Assembly (NCBI RefSeq): GCF_016735115.1 | Contig: NZ_JAERQJ010000001.1 | Location: forward strand, 310,001-374,000 | DNA from: Aquimarina mytili | GTDB lineage: Bacteria > Bacteroidota > Bacteroidia > Flavobacteriales > Flavobacteriaceae | Length of the DNA: 64,000 nt | Direction: 5' to 3' | Shown: positions 1-9,190 of the stretch, one piece after another | How positions within the stretch are numbered: position 1 is the first letter of the stretch | Layout of the letters: every line of letters begins with the position of its first letter | Position numbers and translations under genes: made by a program | The notes under the pieces: model-generated | The model's database searches: none | The model's input: only the letters and a program-made list of their open reading frames with translations | What the model was told of the DNA's origin: nothing

Positions 1-3
1 CAA

Positions 4-1182
4 ATGAAGCCAGATCTTTTTGAAGCTCCCGATTATTATAATTTAGACGAATTACTTTCTGACGAGCATAAGCTTGTTCGTGATGCAGCCCGCAGCTGGG
101 TAAAACGTGAAGTATCTCCTATTATCGAGGAATATGCTCAACGAGCAGAATTTCCTAATCAAATTATTAAAGGTTTAGCAGAAATTGGAGCATTTGGGCC
201 GTACATTCCAGTAGAATATGGTGGAGCAGGACTTGATCAGATTAGTTATGGATTAATTATGCAGGAGATCGAGAGGGGTGATTCTGGTGTGCGATCAACC
301 TCTTCTGTACAATCTTCTTTAGTGATGTATCCTATCTGGAAATACGGTAACGAAGAACAAAGAAAAAAGTACCTCCCAAAATTAGCATCAGGTGAGTTTA
401 TGGGATGTTTTGGGCTTACCGAACCCGACCATGGCTCTAACCCAGGCGGAATGACAACCAATTTTAAAGACAAAGGCGATCACTATTTGCTTAATGGGGC
501 CAAACTTTGGATATCAAATGCTCCTTTTGCTGATATCGCCGTAGTTTGGGCAAAAAATGAAGAAGGAAGAATCCACGGACTCGTTGTAGAACGAGGCATG
601 GAAGGATTCTCAACCCCAGAAACACATAACAAATGGTCGTTGCGTGCATCTGCAACTGGAGAATTGATTTTTGATAATGTAAAAGTACCAAAAGAGAATT
701 TATTACCTAATAAAAGTGGATTAGGGGCACCGCTGGGGTGTTTAGATTCTGCTCGTTATGGTATTGCCTGGGGAGCAATTGGGGCTGCAATGGACTGCTA
801 TGATACAGCTTTGAGATATGCCAAAGAGCGCATCCAATTTGATAAACCTATCGGAGCAACACAATTACAACAAAAGAAGCTTGCCGAAATGATTACCGAA
901 ATTACCAAAGCACAATTGTTAGCATGGCGATTAGGAGTATTACGCAACGAAGGAAAAGCTACCTCTGCCCAAATTTCGATGGCAAAACGTAATAATGTTG
1001 ATATGGCGATAAAGATTGCTAGAGAAGCACGACAAATTCTAGGTGGCATGGGGATTACCGGAGAGTATAGTATTATGCGTCATATGATGAATTTAGAGAG
1101 TGTAATCACTTACGAAGGGACTCATGATATACATCTGTTGATTACGGGTATGGATATTACTGGTTTTTCAGCTTTCAAATAA
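4..1182 (+). CDS. Acyl-CoA dehydrogenase, glutaryl-CoA dehydrogenase-like
   Basis: This 392-residue soluble flavoprotein has the full acyl-CoA dehydrogenase fold: an N-terminal helical domain, a central beta domain with the FAD-contact stretch CFGLTEPDHGSNP, and a C-terminal helical domain. The motif ITYEGTHDIH places the catalytic base at Glu371. The stretches RIQFDKPIGATQLQQKKLAE and AKRNN are typical of the glutaryl-CoA dehydrogenase branch, which oxidises and decarboxylates glutaryl-CoA to crotonyl-CoA in lysine and tryptophan breakdown. Length is normal for the family. The start ATG lies three bases from the window edge, so upstream signals cannot be seen. The exact acyl-CoA substrate is inferred from motifs only. 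Confidence 0.9.
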   Translation: MKPDLFEAPDYYNLDELLSDEHKLVRDAARSWVKREVSPIIEEYAQRAEFPNQIIKGLAEIGAFGPYIPVEYGGAGLDQISYGLIMQEIERGDSGVRSTSSVQSSLVMYPIWKYGNEEQRKKYLPKLASGEFMGCFGLTEPDHGSNPGGMTTNFKDKGDHYLLNGAKLWISNAPFADIAVVWAKNEEGRIHGLVVERGMEGFSTPETHNKWSLRASATGELIFDNVKVPKENLLPNKSGLGAPLGCLDSARYGIAWGAIGAAMDCYDTALRYAKERIQFDKPIGATQLQQKKLAEMITEITKAQLLAWRLGVLRNEGKATSAQISMAKRNNVDMAIKIAREARQILGGMGITGEYSIMRHMMNLESVITYEGTHDIHLLITGMDITGFSAFK

Positions 1183-1638
1183 TATAAGAATGATAAAATA
1201 ACCTAAAGAGGGTGGTTCTGAACCACCCCTAACCAGGTTCGAAACCCCCTTTAGGGTGGTCTTTTACTTATTCGAACCAATGTAATACTGTTTATAAGAG
1301 GTTCTGAACCTTTTCTAACCGGTTGCATAAGTGATTATAATAGGTTATTTACCGTCTAAAATAGGTTTGTTACCTATTATAATAGGTTCAAAGATGATTC
1401 GAAGCGGTTTAATAAGTACTTCGAGATGGTACATAATAGGTTGGAAAGATCTCTGAACCACCAAAAAATAGTAATAAACCACCCTTTAAGGAGTAAAAAA
1501 CACAACAAAAAGGGTTTACAACCGGTTTAGAATGGTAATGATTGGGCAACCCAATACAATACGCAAAGTTTCTATTTCTATACTAAAATGTTTAACAATC
1601 GAAGAGTAATGATCTTCAATTTTCAATGAAATACAAGT
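1183..1638. repeat. Intergenic region dense in GGTT/AACC dyads
   Basis: No gene is apparent in these 456 bases. The stretch is crowded with short inverted repeats built on GGTT and AACC. GGTGGTTC-T-GAACCACC lies at 1211-1227. GGTT-CGA-AACC lies at 1236-1246. Both are enclosed by CCTAAAG (1202-1208) and CTTTAGG (1249-1255), so the RNA could fold as a three-way junction. Further right are GGTTCTGAACC, AATAGGT-TTGTT-ACCTATT and several AATAGGTT copies. This may be a decayed REP-type repeat cluster, an untranslated structured RNA or a messenger 3' end. No clear U-tract follows the first structure. Confidence 0.5.
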
Positions 1639-2319
1639 ATGAAAATATTTGGACATCGTGGGGCAGCCGGATTAATAGCAGAAAACACATTAGAATCAAT
1701 TACAGCAGCTCTTGAGCATGGTGTTGATGGTATCGAGATCGATGTACATCGATGTAAATCCGGCGAGTTAGTCGTAATTCATGATAACACGCTTCAAAGA
1801 ACAACTAATGGTCAAGGAAACGTATCAAAGTTCACCTGGTCAGACTTAAAAAAGTTTAGAACTATTGAGGGTTATATGATTCCTTTACTTGATCAAGTAT
1901 TGGATTTAATTGATGCAAAGTGTGTACTCAATATAGAATTAAAGGGAATTGGAACAGCACTGCCAACTATTGAACTTTTAGAAAAATATATTAAAAATTC
2001 TAGTTGGAAGTATGATGACTTCATAATATCCAGCTTTGATCATTCACAATTATTTCAAATAAAAAGTGTGACCTCAAAATTCAATTTAGGTGTGCTTACC
2101 GAAGAAAATAGCACACAAGTGTTGAAGATTGCCAAGGAACTTAATGCTTTTTCAGTTCATCCGCCTGTAACTACCTTGACTAAAGATGAAGTCGATCTGA
2201 TGCATCAGGAAGGATACCAGGTTTATGTATGGACAGTAAATGACAAGACACTAATCGATCAATCAAAATCATGGAATGTTGAGGGTATCATTACAGATTT
2301 TCCGAATTTAGCAAAATGA
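1639..2319 (+). CDS. Glycerophosphodiester phosphodiesterase
   Basis: A 226-residue GDPD-family TIM-barrel enzyme without a signal peptide, so probably cytoplasmic (UgpQ type). The motif HRGAAG at residues 6-11, ENT shortly after, EIDVH near residue 33 and VIHD near residue 48 supply the general acid/base histidines and the metal-binding Glu/Asp residues of the family. The C-terminus has the usual VYVWTVND strand. The family hydrolyses glycerophosphodiesters to glycerol-3-phosphate and an alcohol. The stop codon overlaps the start of the next gene (ATGA at 2316-2319), so the two are translationally coupled. Confidence 0.9.
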   Translation: MKIFGHRGAAGLIAENTLESITAALEHGVDGIEIDVHRCKSGELVVIHDNTLQRTTNGQGNVSKFTWSDLKKFRTIEGYMIPLLDQVLDLIDAKCVLNIELKGIGTALPTIELLEKYIKNSSWKYDDFIISSFDHSQLFQIKSVTSKFNLGVLTEENSTQVLKIAKELNAFSVHPPVTTLTKDEVDLMHQEGYQVYVWTVNDKTLIDQSKSWNVEGIITDFPNLAK

Positions 2320-3530
2320 ATTATGATCTAATTGTCATTGGTGGTGGAGCCGCTGGTTTTTTTACAGCAATTAATGTTGCAGAGAATAAGCCAAATTTAA
2401 AAATTGCTATTTTAGAACGAGGAAAGGAAGTCTTATCCAAAGTACGGGTTTCTGGTGGCGGTCGTTGTAATGTTACTCATGCTGAATTTATTCCTAACGA
2501 ACTAAGTAAAAATTATCCAAGAGGGGAAAAAGAGTTGAAAGGTCCATTTCATACTTTTATGACGGGAGATACTATGGAGTGGTTTGATCGTAGGGGTGTA
2601 GCACTAAAAATTGAGGAAGATGGTAGAATATTTCCGGTTTCAGACTCGTCCGAAACTATAATTGATTGTTTTTTATCAGAAACAAAAAGGCTGGGTATTG
2701 AGGTGCTTACAAATCATTCGGCTAAAAAAATTAAAATTGAGACTCAGGGGTGGGCTTTAGAAACTACTCAAGGAAATTTCACAGCCAAAAAATTGATGAT
2801 TGCCACAGGCAGTAATCCTAAGATTTGGAAATTGCTTAACGACTTAGATCATAGCACTATTAGCCCGGTACCATCATTATTTACATTTAATATTAAGGAT
2901 CCTAGAATTAAAGATTTACCTGGTGTTGTAACAAATGCTTCAGTTAAAGTTAAAAACACTAAGTTATCCAGCGAGGGACCATTATTGATTACGCATTGGG
3001 GGATGAGTGGTCCGGCGATTTTAAAGCTATCTGCTTGGGGAGCAGTAGAGCTAAATGCGTTAGAATACAATTTTGAAATTAGAGTAAATTGGCTTCAACA
3101 TTATGCAACACAAGAGATTCTTGAAGAACTTAAAGGGTTAAAAAAAGAGAATCCAAAACAACATGTTTATAAATACGCACAATTTGAACTTCCTAAGAGG
3201 CTTTGGCAAAGTTTAGTTGTTGCTTCAGGGATTAAACAAGATACGCGTTGGGCAGATCTAAACAAAGTTCAACTCAATACGTTATCAGAACAACTCACAC
3301 AAGGTGTTTTTCAAGTGCATGGGAAAAGTACTTTTAAAGAAGAATTTGTAACAGCTGGTGGGGTTAATCTTAAAGAGATTAATTTTAAAACTTTTGAAAG
3401 TAAAAAATATCAGAATTTATACTTTGCTGGAGAGGTTCTAAATATTGATGCAATTACGGGAGGTTTCAATTTTCAAAATGCATGGACTGGTGCTTATATT
3501 GCAGCAAAAGCAATAGCTTCGGGTGATTAA
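2316..3530 (+). CDS. BaiN/HI0933-family NAD(P)/FAD-dependent oxidoreductase
   Basis: This 404-residue flavoprotein starts with a Rossmann dinucleotide-binding motif (VIGGGAAGFFTAI). It carries the family signature SGGGRCNVTH near residue 50 and a C-terminal FAD-contact segment with AGEVLNIDAITGGFNFQ. Length is normal for the family. Members are widespread, and one homologue is a bile-acid reductase in gut Clostridia, but the physiological substrate in Bacteroidota is unknown. The gene overlaps the preceding phosphodiesterase by 4 bases, and a DUF1697 gene follows after 16 bases, so the three probably share a transcript. Confidence 0.88.
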   Translation: MNYDLIVIGGGAAGFFTAINVAENKPNLKIAILERGKEVLSKVRVSGGGRCNVTHAEFIPNELSKNYPRGEKELKGPFHTFMTGDTMEWFDRRGVALKIEEDGRIFPVSDSSETIIDCFLSETKRLGIEVLTNHSAKKIKIETQGWALETTQGNFTAKKLMIATGSNPKIWKLLNDLDHSTISPVPSLFTFNIKDPRIKDLPGVVTNASVKVKNTKLSSEGPLLITHWGMSGPAILKLSAWGAVELNALEYNFEIRVNWLQHYATQEILEELKGLKKENPKQHVYKYAQFELPKRLWQSLVVASGIKQDTRWADLNKVQLNTLSEQLTQGVFQVHGKSTFKEEFVTAGGVNLKEINFKTFESKKYQNLYFAGEVLNIDAITGGFNFQNAWTGAYIAAKAIASGD

Positions 3531-3546
3531 TTTAATAAAGCGATAG

Positions 3547-4101
3547 ATGAAAATATACATAGCATTATTACGTGGGATTAATGTAAGTGGTCAAAAAAAG
3601 ATTAAAATGATCGATCTTAAAGCTATGCTTGAGGGTTTAAGGCTCACTTCTGTTACTACGTATATCCAAAGTGGTAATATTGTTTTCAAAAGTGAAAAAA
3701 AGGATACTCAGATACTGTCAGATTTAATAAAAAATGGTATTTCAACACGATTTGGATTTGATGTTCCGGTATTAGTTCTTACGCCGGAAATCTTAACTAA
3801 TATCTATGAGGAAAATCCATTTTCTGATGGCCTTTTAAGTGGAGAAATCGAAGACAAAAAAATGTATTTCACATTGTTATCTAATCCTCCTGATGCCAAT
3901 GCAGTAGCAGAACTTATGGCTAAGGATTTTAAAGAAGAAAGATTTGAAATCACCAGCAAAGTGGTCTATTTTTATGCTGCTAACGGTTACGGAAAAACTA
4001 AGCTTACTAATAATTTCTTTGAGAAAAAACTAAAGTGCGACGCAACTACCAGAAACTGTAAAACAGTAATTAAATTACTGGAATTAAGTAAGTTAACATA
4101 G
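3547..4101 (+). CDS. DUF1697 family protein
   Basis: A 184-residue protein with the typical DUF1697 opening YIALLRGINVSG, the central YIQSGNIVF strand and the C-terminal stretch GYGKTKLTNNFFEKKL followed by a TRNCKTVIKL segment. It is predicted to be soluble and cytoplasmic. The family is very common in bacteria and its biochemical function has not been settled. It sits 16 bases after the BaiN-like gene and is probably the last gene of that small operon. Confidence 0.85.
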   Translation: MKIYIALLRGINVSGQKKIKMIDLKAMLEGLRLTSVTTYIQSGNIVFKSEKKDTQILSDLIKNGISTRFGFDVPVLVLTPEILTNIYEENPFSDGLLSGEIEDKKMYFTLLSNPPDANAVAELMAKDFKEERFEITSKVVYFYAANGYGKTKLTNNFFEKKLKCDATTRNCKTVIKLLELSKLT

Positions 4102-4177
4102 TAAATTGTTTGGTTAATCTAGCTATTCTTCAGAAAATTTTGTATCTTAATGGGGTTTAACTAATACCTCATTAACT

Positions 4178-4966
4178 ATGAAAAAAATTACTTTATTCCT
4201 CATTTTTGCATTTCTAAGTAATGGATTGTACCAGGCATACGCTTACAACGAAAAAGAACCTGTTAAGCAGCTATTAATGGACTATGTCAATAAAATGAAT
4301 GCATTAACACAGGGTACAAAAAAAGAAGATGTATTAGAATTATTTGACGAAAAATATAGCGGAAATACTGTTTATGTAAATTTATCCGGAACTCTGGTGC
4401 GGAAGAATTATGAAAAAAAAGATATTTCTTCTCAATTGGATGATATTATAGATGATGATAATTATGACTTTAAGTTAATTCTGGATAAAGTCGTTTTTCA
4501 GACACAAAAAGAGCGGGCAGGAATTATCTCGGCGGTTATTAATTTTGAGTCTTATATAGATAAAAAGTTAGCCGAAAAAGGAACAATGTTAATGGATGTT
4601 GTTGCTATTCAATCAAATGGAGATTGGAAAATTGTACAAAATAATATGGTAAGAGTTTCTGAAGCTAAGGATATTGGTGAGTGTGTATGTTATGTATATG
4701 AAAAAGGGTCTACCAAGTTTGTTACCGAGGTATATTTTCCATCTGGACTAGAATATAGTCAAGAGTTTGATGCCTTTCAGGTAACTACAAAGGATAATAA
4801 GCGAATTATAAAAACAGATAGTGATGAGTATTATTGGGATAGGAATACTGGAAAATTAAAATTTAAAGGAGGAGAAATTGGAAGAGGTCAAAATGCACGA
4901 AAAGCTATAGAAATAGTTCTCAAAGATCTTTATAAAGAATCTTGTGTGAATATTGTCTTTAACTAA
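4178..4966 (+). CDS. Secreted protein of unknown function, NTF2-like N-terminal half
   Basis: I do not recognise a named family with certainty. The 262-residue protein begins with a clear signal peptide (Lys-Lys, a hydrophobic core, then AYA near residue 22), so it is exported. Residues of about 27-150 alternate helices with a strand pattern that ends in NGDWKIVQN, which resembles SnoaL/NTF2-like domains. The C-terminal part is rich in charged beta-strands and has two nearby cysteines (GECVCY). A strong hairpin terminator follows, so this is the end of a transcription unit. A putative promoter with GTATCTTAA lies in the 76-base upstream gap. Confidence 0.6.
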   Translation: MKKITLFLIFAFLSNGLYQAYAYNEKEPVKQLLMDYVNKMNALTQGTKKEDVLELFDEKYSGNTVYVNLSGTLVRKNYEKKDISSQLDDIIDDDNYDFKLILDKVVFQTQKERAGIISAVINFESYIDKKLAEKGTMLMDVVAIQSNGDWKIVQNNMVRVSEAKDIGECVCYVYEKGSTKFVTEVYFPSGLEYSQEFDAFQVTTKDNKRIIKTDSDEYYWDRNTGKLKFKGGEIGRGQNARKAIEIVLKDLYKESCVNIVFN

Positions 4967-4996
4967 ATAAGGCAACTAATATAATAACATGAATTT

Positions 4997-5022
4997 ATCC
5001 CGCTACATAGCGGGATTTTTTT
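4997..5022 (+). terminator. Rho-independent terminator after the secreted protein gene
   Basis: A perfect 8-bp stem ATCCCGCT (4997-5004) and AGCGGGAT (5009-5016) closes an ACAT loop and runs straight into seven T residues on the plus strand. It lies 30 bases after the stop at 4966 and just before the convergent TetR gene, so it separates the two units. Confidence 0.9.
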
Positions 5023-5030
5023 AATCTAGA

Positions 5031-5600
5031 TTAAATAATGGTACTATCTTTTAGAAATCCTCTCCAAGAAATTTCTATGGCTTGATTGATATGTTTTTCC
5101 TGAAGATTTACGGTTTCGTTTTCATGAATTTTTACGAGAGATACTACATTTCCAAAGAACAATTCTTCCATAACCAAAGTGTTGTATGACTTAAAAATCT
5201 TTTGCCTCACACCCTCTTTAAAAAATTGTTCGATGTCATTATAATATTGTCTTGCCTGGTCTTTTAATGATTGCGGAATTTCTGGAGAACGAGCAATCTG
5301 TTCAGAAAAAATAAAAGCAATTGGATTGTTGACAAAATAATAAAACAAATTAAGCCACATCACTGTAAACTGTTTTTTAATATCATCTTCAGGAACATTT
5401 CGCATAACAACTGTACCAAAATCTTGGGTAAGCATTAAATACAACTCTGTAATGATTTCTTCTTTATTTTTAAAATGATGATATACAGTACCATTGGCCA
5501 CTCCAGATTCTTTAATAATTTGAGAAAGCGAAGTAGCTCCGATGCCCTGTTTTGTAATTAATTCTAGAGTAGTCTGTAAGACTATTGCTTTTTTACTCAT
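5031..5600 (-). CDS. TetR/AcrR family transcriptional regulator
   Basis: A 189-residue regulator with an N-terminal TetR helix-turn-helix at about residues 18-48 (GIGATSLSQII, then VANGTVYHHFKNKEE), followed by a helical ligand-binding domain. It lies 24 bases downstream of the TspO gene on the same strand and probably shares its transcript. A short dyad TTAGT-GCAGT-ACTAA at 6108-6122, just upstream of the TspO start, is a possible operator, but its arms are only 5 bp. The ligand is unknown. Confidence 0.88.
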   Translation of the reverse strand: MSKKAIVLQTTLELITKQGIGATSLSQIIKESGVANGTVYHHFKNKEEIITELYLMLTQDFGTVVMRNVPEDDIKKQFTVMWLNLFYYFVNNPIAFIFSEQIARSPEIPQSLKDQARQYYNDIEQFFKEGVRQKIFKSYNTLVMEELFFGNVVSLVKIHENETVNLQEKHINQAIEISWRGFLKDSTII

Positions 5601-5624
5601 AAAATGATATTCCTTATTCTTGGT

Positions 5625-6101
5625 TTAATTTAGTTGCCATATGCCAAAATTCAATGTAGTTGCAAAAGCAACCCAAATAATATAAGGGATAAGTAGGTAA
5701 GCGGCAGTTGCATTTACAACTTTGAACCATCTATAGGTAAACATTAAAAGGATAAATAGGGCTATAATATCCAATAACGCAATAAGCGGGTTCTGCAATC
5801 CAAAGAAAAATATGGACCACGCAGCATTGAGTAACAATTGAAACCCAAAATGATATAACGCAGTTTTTACCCATTTATGATAAAAACCTTTACTCCATAC
5901 AATACCTGCTGCAACCCCCATCATAATATATAAAATTACCCAGACTGGAGCAAAAATCCAATTTGGGGGATTAAAAGAAGGCTTGTTTAAAGTAGTATAC
6001 CAAGTATCTATAGATGACTTAGTAGCAATACTACTCAAAAATCCTATTAAAAGGCATAACAATACAGAAATACCAATACGAAATAACTTTTTTTTCATCA
6101 A
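5625..6101 (-). CDS. TspO/MBR family protein
   Basis: A 158-residue integral membrane protein with five hydrophobic segments and the TspO hallmarks: NKPSFNPPNWIFAPVWVILY near residue 38, NAAWSIFFF near residue 92 and a late WVAFATTLNFGIWQLN end. Tryptophan content is high, as expected of this tryptophan-rich sensory protein family. Members bind porphyrins and cholesterol-like ligands, and in bacteria they are linked to tetrapyrrole and stress responses. Its partner, the TetR gene 24 bases downstream, may control it. Initiation could use either of the first two Met codons. Confidence 0.9.
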   Translation of the reverse strand: MMKKKLFRIGISVLLCLLIGFLSSIATKSSIDTWYTTLNKPSFNPPNWIFAPVWVILYIMMGVAAGIVWSKGFYHKWVKTALYHFGFQLLLNAAWSIFFFGLQNPLIALLDIIALFILLMFTYRWFKVVNATAAYLLIPYIIWVAFATTLNFGIWQLN

Positions 6102-6171
6102 AATGGGTTAGTGCAGTACTAAAATAGCAATTTATTTTTACTACAATATGCATTAAATACCATACAGCATG

Positions 6172-6179
6172 TATCTTTG
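6172..6179 (+). promoter_or_regulatory. Bacteroidota -7 box for the mevalonate operon
   Basis: TATCTTTG matches the Bacteroidota -7 consensus TAnnTTTG exactly and lies 20 bases before the ATG at 6199. A dyad ATACA-GCA-TGTAT (6162-6174) overlaps its left edge. No good -33 TTG is visible. The box argues against translation from the earlier in-frame ATG at 6169. Confidence 0.6.
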
Positions 6180-6198
6180 TTCAAAATTATCTATTCTT

Positions 6199-7284
6199 AT
6201 GAAGGATTACCCTCAGTTTATGTCATCTGAATTTTTAGAACTCCCTAATGAAGGGAAGATTATATGTACTTCTCCAAGTAATATTGCTTTAGTGAAATAT
6301 TGGGGCAAAAGACCAGTACAACTTCCTGAAAATCCCTCAATCAGTTTTACACTCAACACCTGTAAAACAAGCACAAGTTTAACATATAAAAAAAGAGATG
6401 TAGTCTCAAAAGATTTTGATTTCGAATTATTATTTGAAGGAAAACCAAAACCGGATTTTAAACCTAAAATTCAAAGTTTTTTTGAAAGAATCGAAGAGTA
6501 CCTTCCTTTTTTAAAACAATATACCTTTACCATAGAAACCAGTAATACATTTCCACATAGTAGTGGGATTGCTTCTTCGGCTAGTGGCATGAGTGCACTT
6601 GCATTTTGCCTAATGCAACTGGAAAAAAAGATAAACCACGATATTGAAGATGAAGAACTTTTACAAAAGACTTCGTTTTTAGCACGTTTAGGTTCTGGAA
6701 GTGCGTGCCGAAGTATAGAAGGACCAATAACCGTATGGGGTAAACATCACGAGATAGAAAATAGTAATGATGCTTTTGCAATTAAATTTCCGCATAAAAT
6801 TCATCAAAATTTTGAAAAATATTGTGATACTATTTTGCTAATTGATAAGGGAGAAAAACAAGTAAGTAGCACTGTAGGACATGATTTAATGCATGGTCAT
6901 CCATTTGCAGAAAGAAGGTTTGAGCAAGCAGCAGAAAACCTTACCAAATTAAAACATGTGTTAATTTCTGGAGATATGGATTCTTTTATAGAAGTAGTTG
7001 AAAGCGAGGCATTAACACTTCATGCCATGATGATGACTTCATTACCTTATTTCATTCTTATGAAGCCTAATACGTTATCTGTGATCAATAAAGTATGGGG
7101 ATATCGCAAAAAAACGGGCTCTAAATTATGTTTTACACTAGATGCGGGGGCTAATGTGCATCTATTATATCCAGATTCTGAAAAAGAGGAGGTTTTAGAT
7201 TTCATTACCAGTGAGTTAGTTGCGTATTGTCAGAATGGGCAGTATATTTGCGACAAAATAGGATTGGGAGCAAAAATATTGTAA
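6199..7284 (+). CDS. mvaD: Diphosphomevalonate decarboxylase
   Basis: A GHMP-superfamily enzyme of about 361 residues that converts mevalonate diphosphate to isopentenyl diphosphate in an ATP-dependent step of the mevalonate pathway. Characteristic motifs are SPSNIALVKYWGKR near the N-terminus, HSSGIASSASG (phosphate-binding loop) and GSGSACRSIEGP, with a late LDAGANVHLL strand. I chose the ATG at 6199 because an in-frame ATG at 6169 would lie upstream of the probable promoter at 6172-6179. The ATG at 6220 is another possible start. The mevalonate kinase gene follows after 49 bases. Confidence 0.92.
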   Translation: MKDYPQFMSSEFLELPNEGKIICTSPSNIALVKYWGKRPVQLPENPSISFTLNTCKTSTSLTYKKRDVVSKDFDFELLFEGKPKPDFKPKIQSFFERIEEYLPFLKQYTFTIETSNTFPHSSGIASSASGMSALAFCLMQLEKKINHDIEDEELLQKTSFLARLGSGSACRSIEGPITVWGKHHEIENSNDAFAIKFPHKIHQNFEKYCDTILLIDKGEKQVSSTVGHDLMHGHPFAERRFEQAAENLTKLKHVLISGDMDSFIEVVESEALTLHAMMMTSLPYFILMKPNTLSVINKVWGYRKKTGSKLCFTLDAGANVHLLYPDSEKEEVLDFITSELVAYCQNGQYICDKIGLGAKIL

Positions 7285-7333
7285 CTTTATCTTACTAAGG
7301 AATACAAATTAGATATAACCTACAAGAGAAATA

Positions 7334-8269
7334 ATGAAAGGACCACTTTTTTACTCTAAAATATTATTGTTTGGAGAATATGGTATTATAAAAGATTCTA
7401 AAGGTCTTTCTATACCATATAACTTTTTTAAAGGAGCATTAAAAGTTTCTGAAACCCCAAATCAAGAAGCTATAAAATCTAATACAAACCTTAAACATTT
7501 TGCTGAATATCTTGAAGAAATCCAGAGTCAGGGAGTGGTTGCGTTTGACTTTGAAAAGTTGCATGCCGATATAAAGGCAGGGATGTATTTTGATAGTAGT
7601 ATTCCGCAAGGGTATGGAGTAGGTAGTAGTGGAGCCTTAGTTGCGGCTATTTATGATAAGTATGCCGAAGATAAGATTACGGTTTTAGAAAATCTTACTC
7701 GCGATAAATTATTGAAGCTTAAAGAAATTTTTGGCTTGATGGAATCTTTTTTCCATGGTAGTAGCTCTGGTTTAGATCCTTTAAATAGCTACCTTAGTTT
7801 ACCGATACTTATTCACTCTAAAGATAATATTGAACCTGCTGGTATTCCTTCTCAAAGTACACAGAGTAAAAAAGGAGCAGTTTTCTTATTGGATAGTGGT
7901 ATTGTAGGTGAAACTGCACCTATGGTTAGCATTTTCATGGAAAATATGAAGCAAGAAGGGTTTCGTAATATGCTCAAAAATCAATTTGTAAAATATACGG
8001 ATGCCTGTGTTGATGATTTCCTAAAAGGGGATGTCAAGTCTTTATTTCTAAATATAAAGCAGCTTTCGCATGTCGTTTTAGATAATTTTAAGCCCATGAT
8101 TCCTAAACAATTTCATAGCTTATGGAAAAATGGTATTGAAACCAATGATTACTATCTTAAATTATGTGGCTCTGGAGGAGGAGGTTATATATTAGGATTT
8201 ACACAGGATTTTGATAAAGCGCAAGCTTCACTTAAGGACTATAAACTAGAGGTTGTTTATAATTTTTAA
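7334..8269 (+). CDS. Mevalonate kinase-like GHMP kinase
   Basis: A 311-residue GHMP kinase. The first motif (YSKILLFGEYGII) matches the mevalonate kinase start, GYGVGSSGALVAAI is the ATP-phosphate loop, FFHGSSSGLDPLNSY is the substrate and catalytic-Asp region, and LCGSGGGGYILGF is motif 3. It would phosphorylate mevalonate with ATP. It lies between mvaD and a UbiA-type prenyltransferase on the same strand, which supports a role in isoprenoid precursor supply. Phosphomevalonate kinase is not recognised in the window. Confidence 0.85.
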   Translation: MKGPLFYSKILLFGEYGIIKDSKGLSIPYNFFKGALKVSETPNQEAIKSNTNLKHFAEYLEEIQSQGVVAFDFEKLHADIKAGMYFDSSIPQGYGVGSSGALVAAIYDKYAEDKITVLENLTRDKLLKLKEIFGLMESFFHGSSSGLDPLNSYLSLPILIHSKDNIEPAGIPSQSTQSKKGAVFLLDSGIVGETAPMVSIFMENMKQEGFRNMLKNQFVKYTDACVDDFLKGDVKSLFLNIKQLSHVVLDNFKPMIPKQFHSLWKNGIETNDYYLKLCGSGGGGYILGFTQDFDKAQASLKDYKLEVVYNF

Positions 8270-8278
8270 TGAGCAGCT

Positions 8279-9187
8279 ATGCTTACCAGAAAAAACAAAC
8301 TCATTCTCCTTAAACTGTTGAGTTTATTTTCTGTAGTACGTGGGTATAACATCCTTATTATAGTTCTTGCTCAATACCTTACTTCGATTTTTATTTTAGC
8401 ACCCGATGTTAGAATGCGAGATGTAATTCTTGATCCTAATTTATTTGTTATTGTATTAGCTTCAGCCGGTGTGATTGCAGCTGGGTATATAATTAATAAT
8501 TTTTATGATAGGGAGAAGGATTTAATTAACCGCCCTCAAAAAACAATGCTTGATCGTTTGGTGAGTCAGCAGACCAAACTTACGGGCTATTTTATCCTGA
8601 ATTTTTTGTCTGTAGTACTAGCCAGTTATGTGTCTTTTAGGGCTGTGCTTTTTTTCTCACTATACATTTTTGCAATATGGTTTTACTCGCATAAATTGAA
8701 AAAATATCCAATTGTAGGAAATACAGTTGCTTCAATATTAGCAATTACTCCCTTTTTTGCGGTCTTTATTTACTATAAGAACTTTGATGAGGTAATCTTT
8801 GTGCATGCTACCTTTCTATTTTTAATGCTTATGATTAGAGAGATGGTTAAAGATTTAGAAAACCTTAAAGGAGATATGGCACAAAATTATAAAACCATTC
8901 CTGTTGTGTATGGTGAATTATCTTCCAAAAAAATAATAAGCATATTAATTTTAACATCAGGAGTTCCCGTTTATCTACTATTAACAAGGTATGAAATAGG
9001 GTATATGTACCTTTATTTTTATGGATGTTTAACGTTGCTTTTTGTTTTTTTAATTGCATTATGGATTTCTAAACAAAAGATTCATTATGTGTGGTTGCAT
9101 AATATTTTAAAGTTAATCATAGCAATAGGCGCTTTTAGTATCATACTTATCGATGTCAATATGATTTTGGATCGTATTCTTTGGTAA
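8279..9187 (+). CDS. UbiA-family prenyltransferase, geranylgeranylglycerol-phosphate synthase-like
   Basis: A 302-residue polytopic membrane protein with about eight hydrophobic segments. It carries both Asp-rich motifs of UbiA enzymes: NNFYDREKDLINRP near residue 72 and VKDLENLKGD near residue 195, which bind the Mg-diphosphate of the prenyl donor. Flavobacterial homologues are usually named geranylgeranylglycerol-phosphate geranylgeranyltransferase, but the acceptor in these bacteria is uncertain. It starts 9 bases after the mevalonate kinase stop, so it uses the product line of the same operon. Confidence 0.85.
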   Translation: MLTRKNKLILLKLLSLFSVVRGYNILIIVLAQYLTSIFILAPDVRMRDVILDPNLFVIVLASAGVIAAGYIINNFYDREKDLINRPQKTMLDRLVSQQTKLTGYFILNFLSVVLASYVSFRAVLFFSLYIFAIWFYSHKLKKYPIVGNTVASILAITPFFAVFIYYKNFDEVIFVHATFLFLMLMIREMVKDLENLKGDMAQNYKTIPVVYGELSSKKIISILILTSGVPVYLLLTRYEIGYMYLYFYGCLTLLFVFLIALWISKQKIHYVWLHNILKLIIAIGAFSIILIDVNMILDRILW

Positions 9188-9190
9188 AAA

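Noticed and set aside
1183-1638. A tRNA or tRNA-like gene in the three-way-junction stretch
   Set aside because: The arms do not have the lengths or conserved bases of a tRNA (no T-psi-C loop sequence, no anticodon stem of 5 bp, no CCA context).
6169-6198. Earlier start for the diphosphomevalonate decarboxylase
   Set aside because: The ATG at 6169 lies upstream of a consensus -7 box, so it would not be transcribed.
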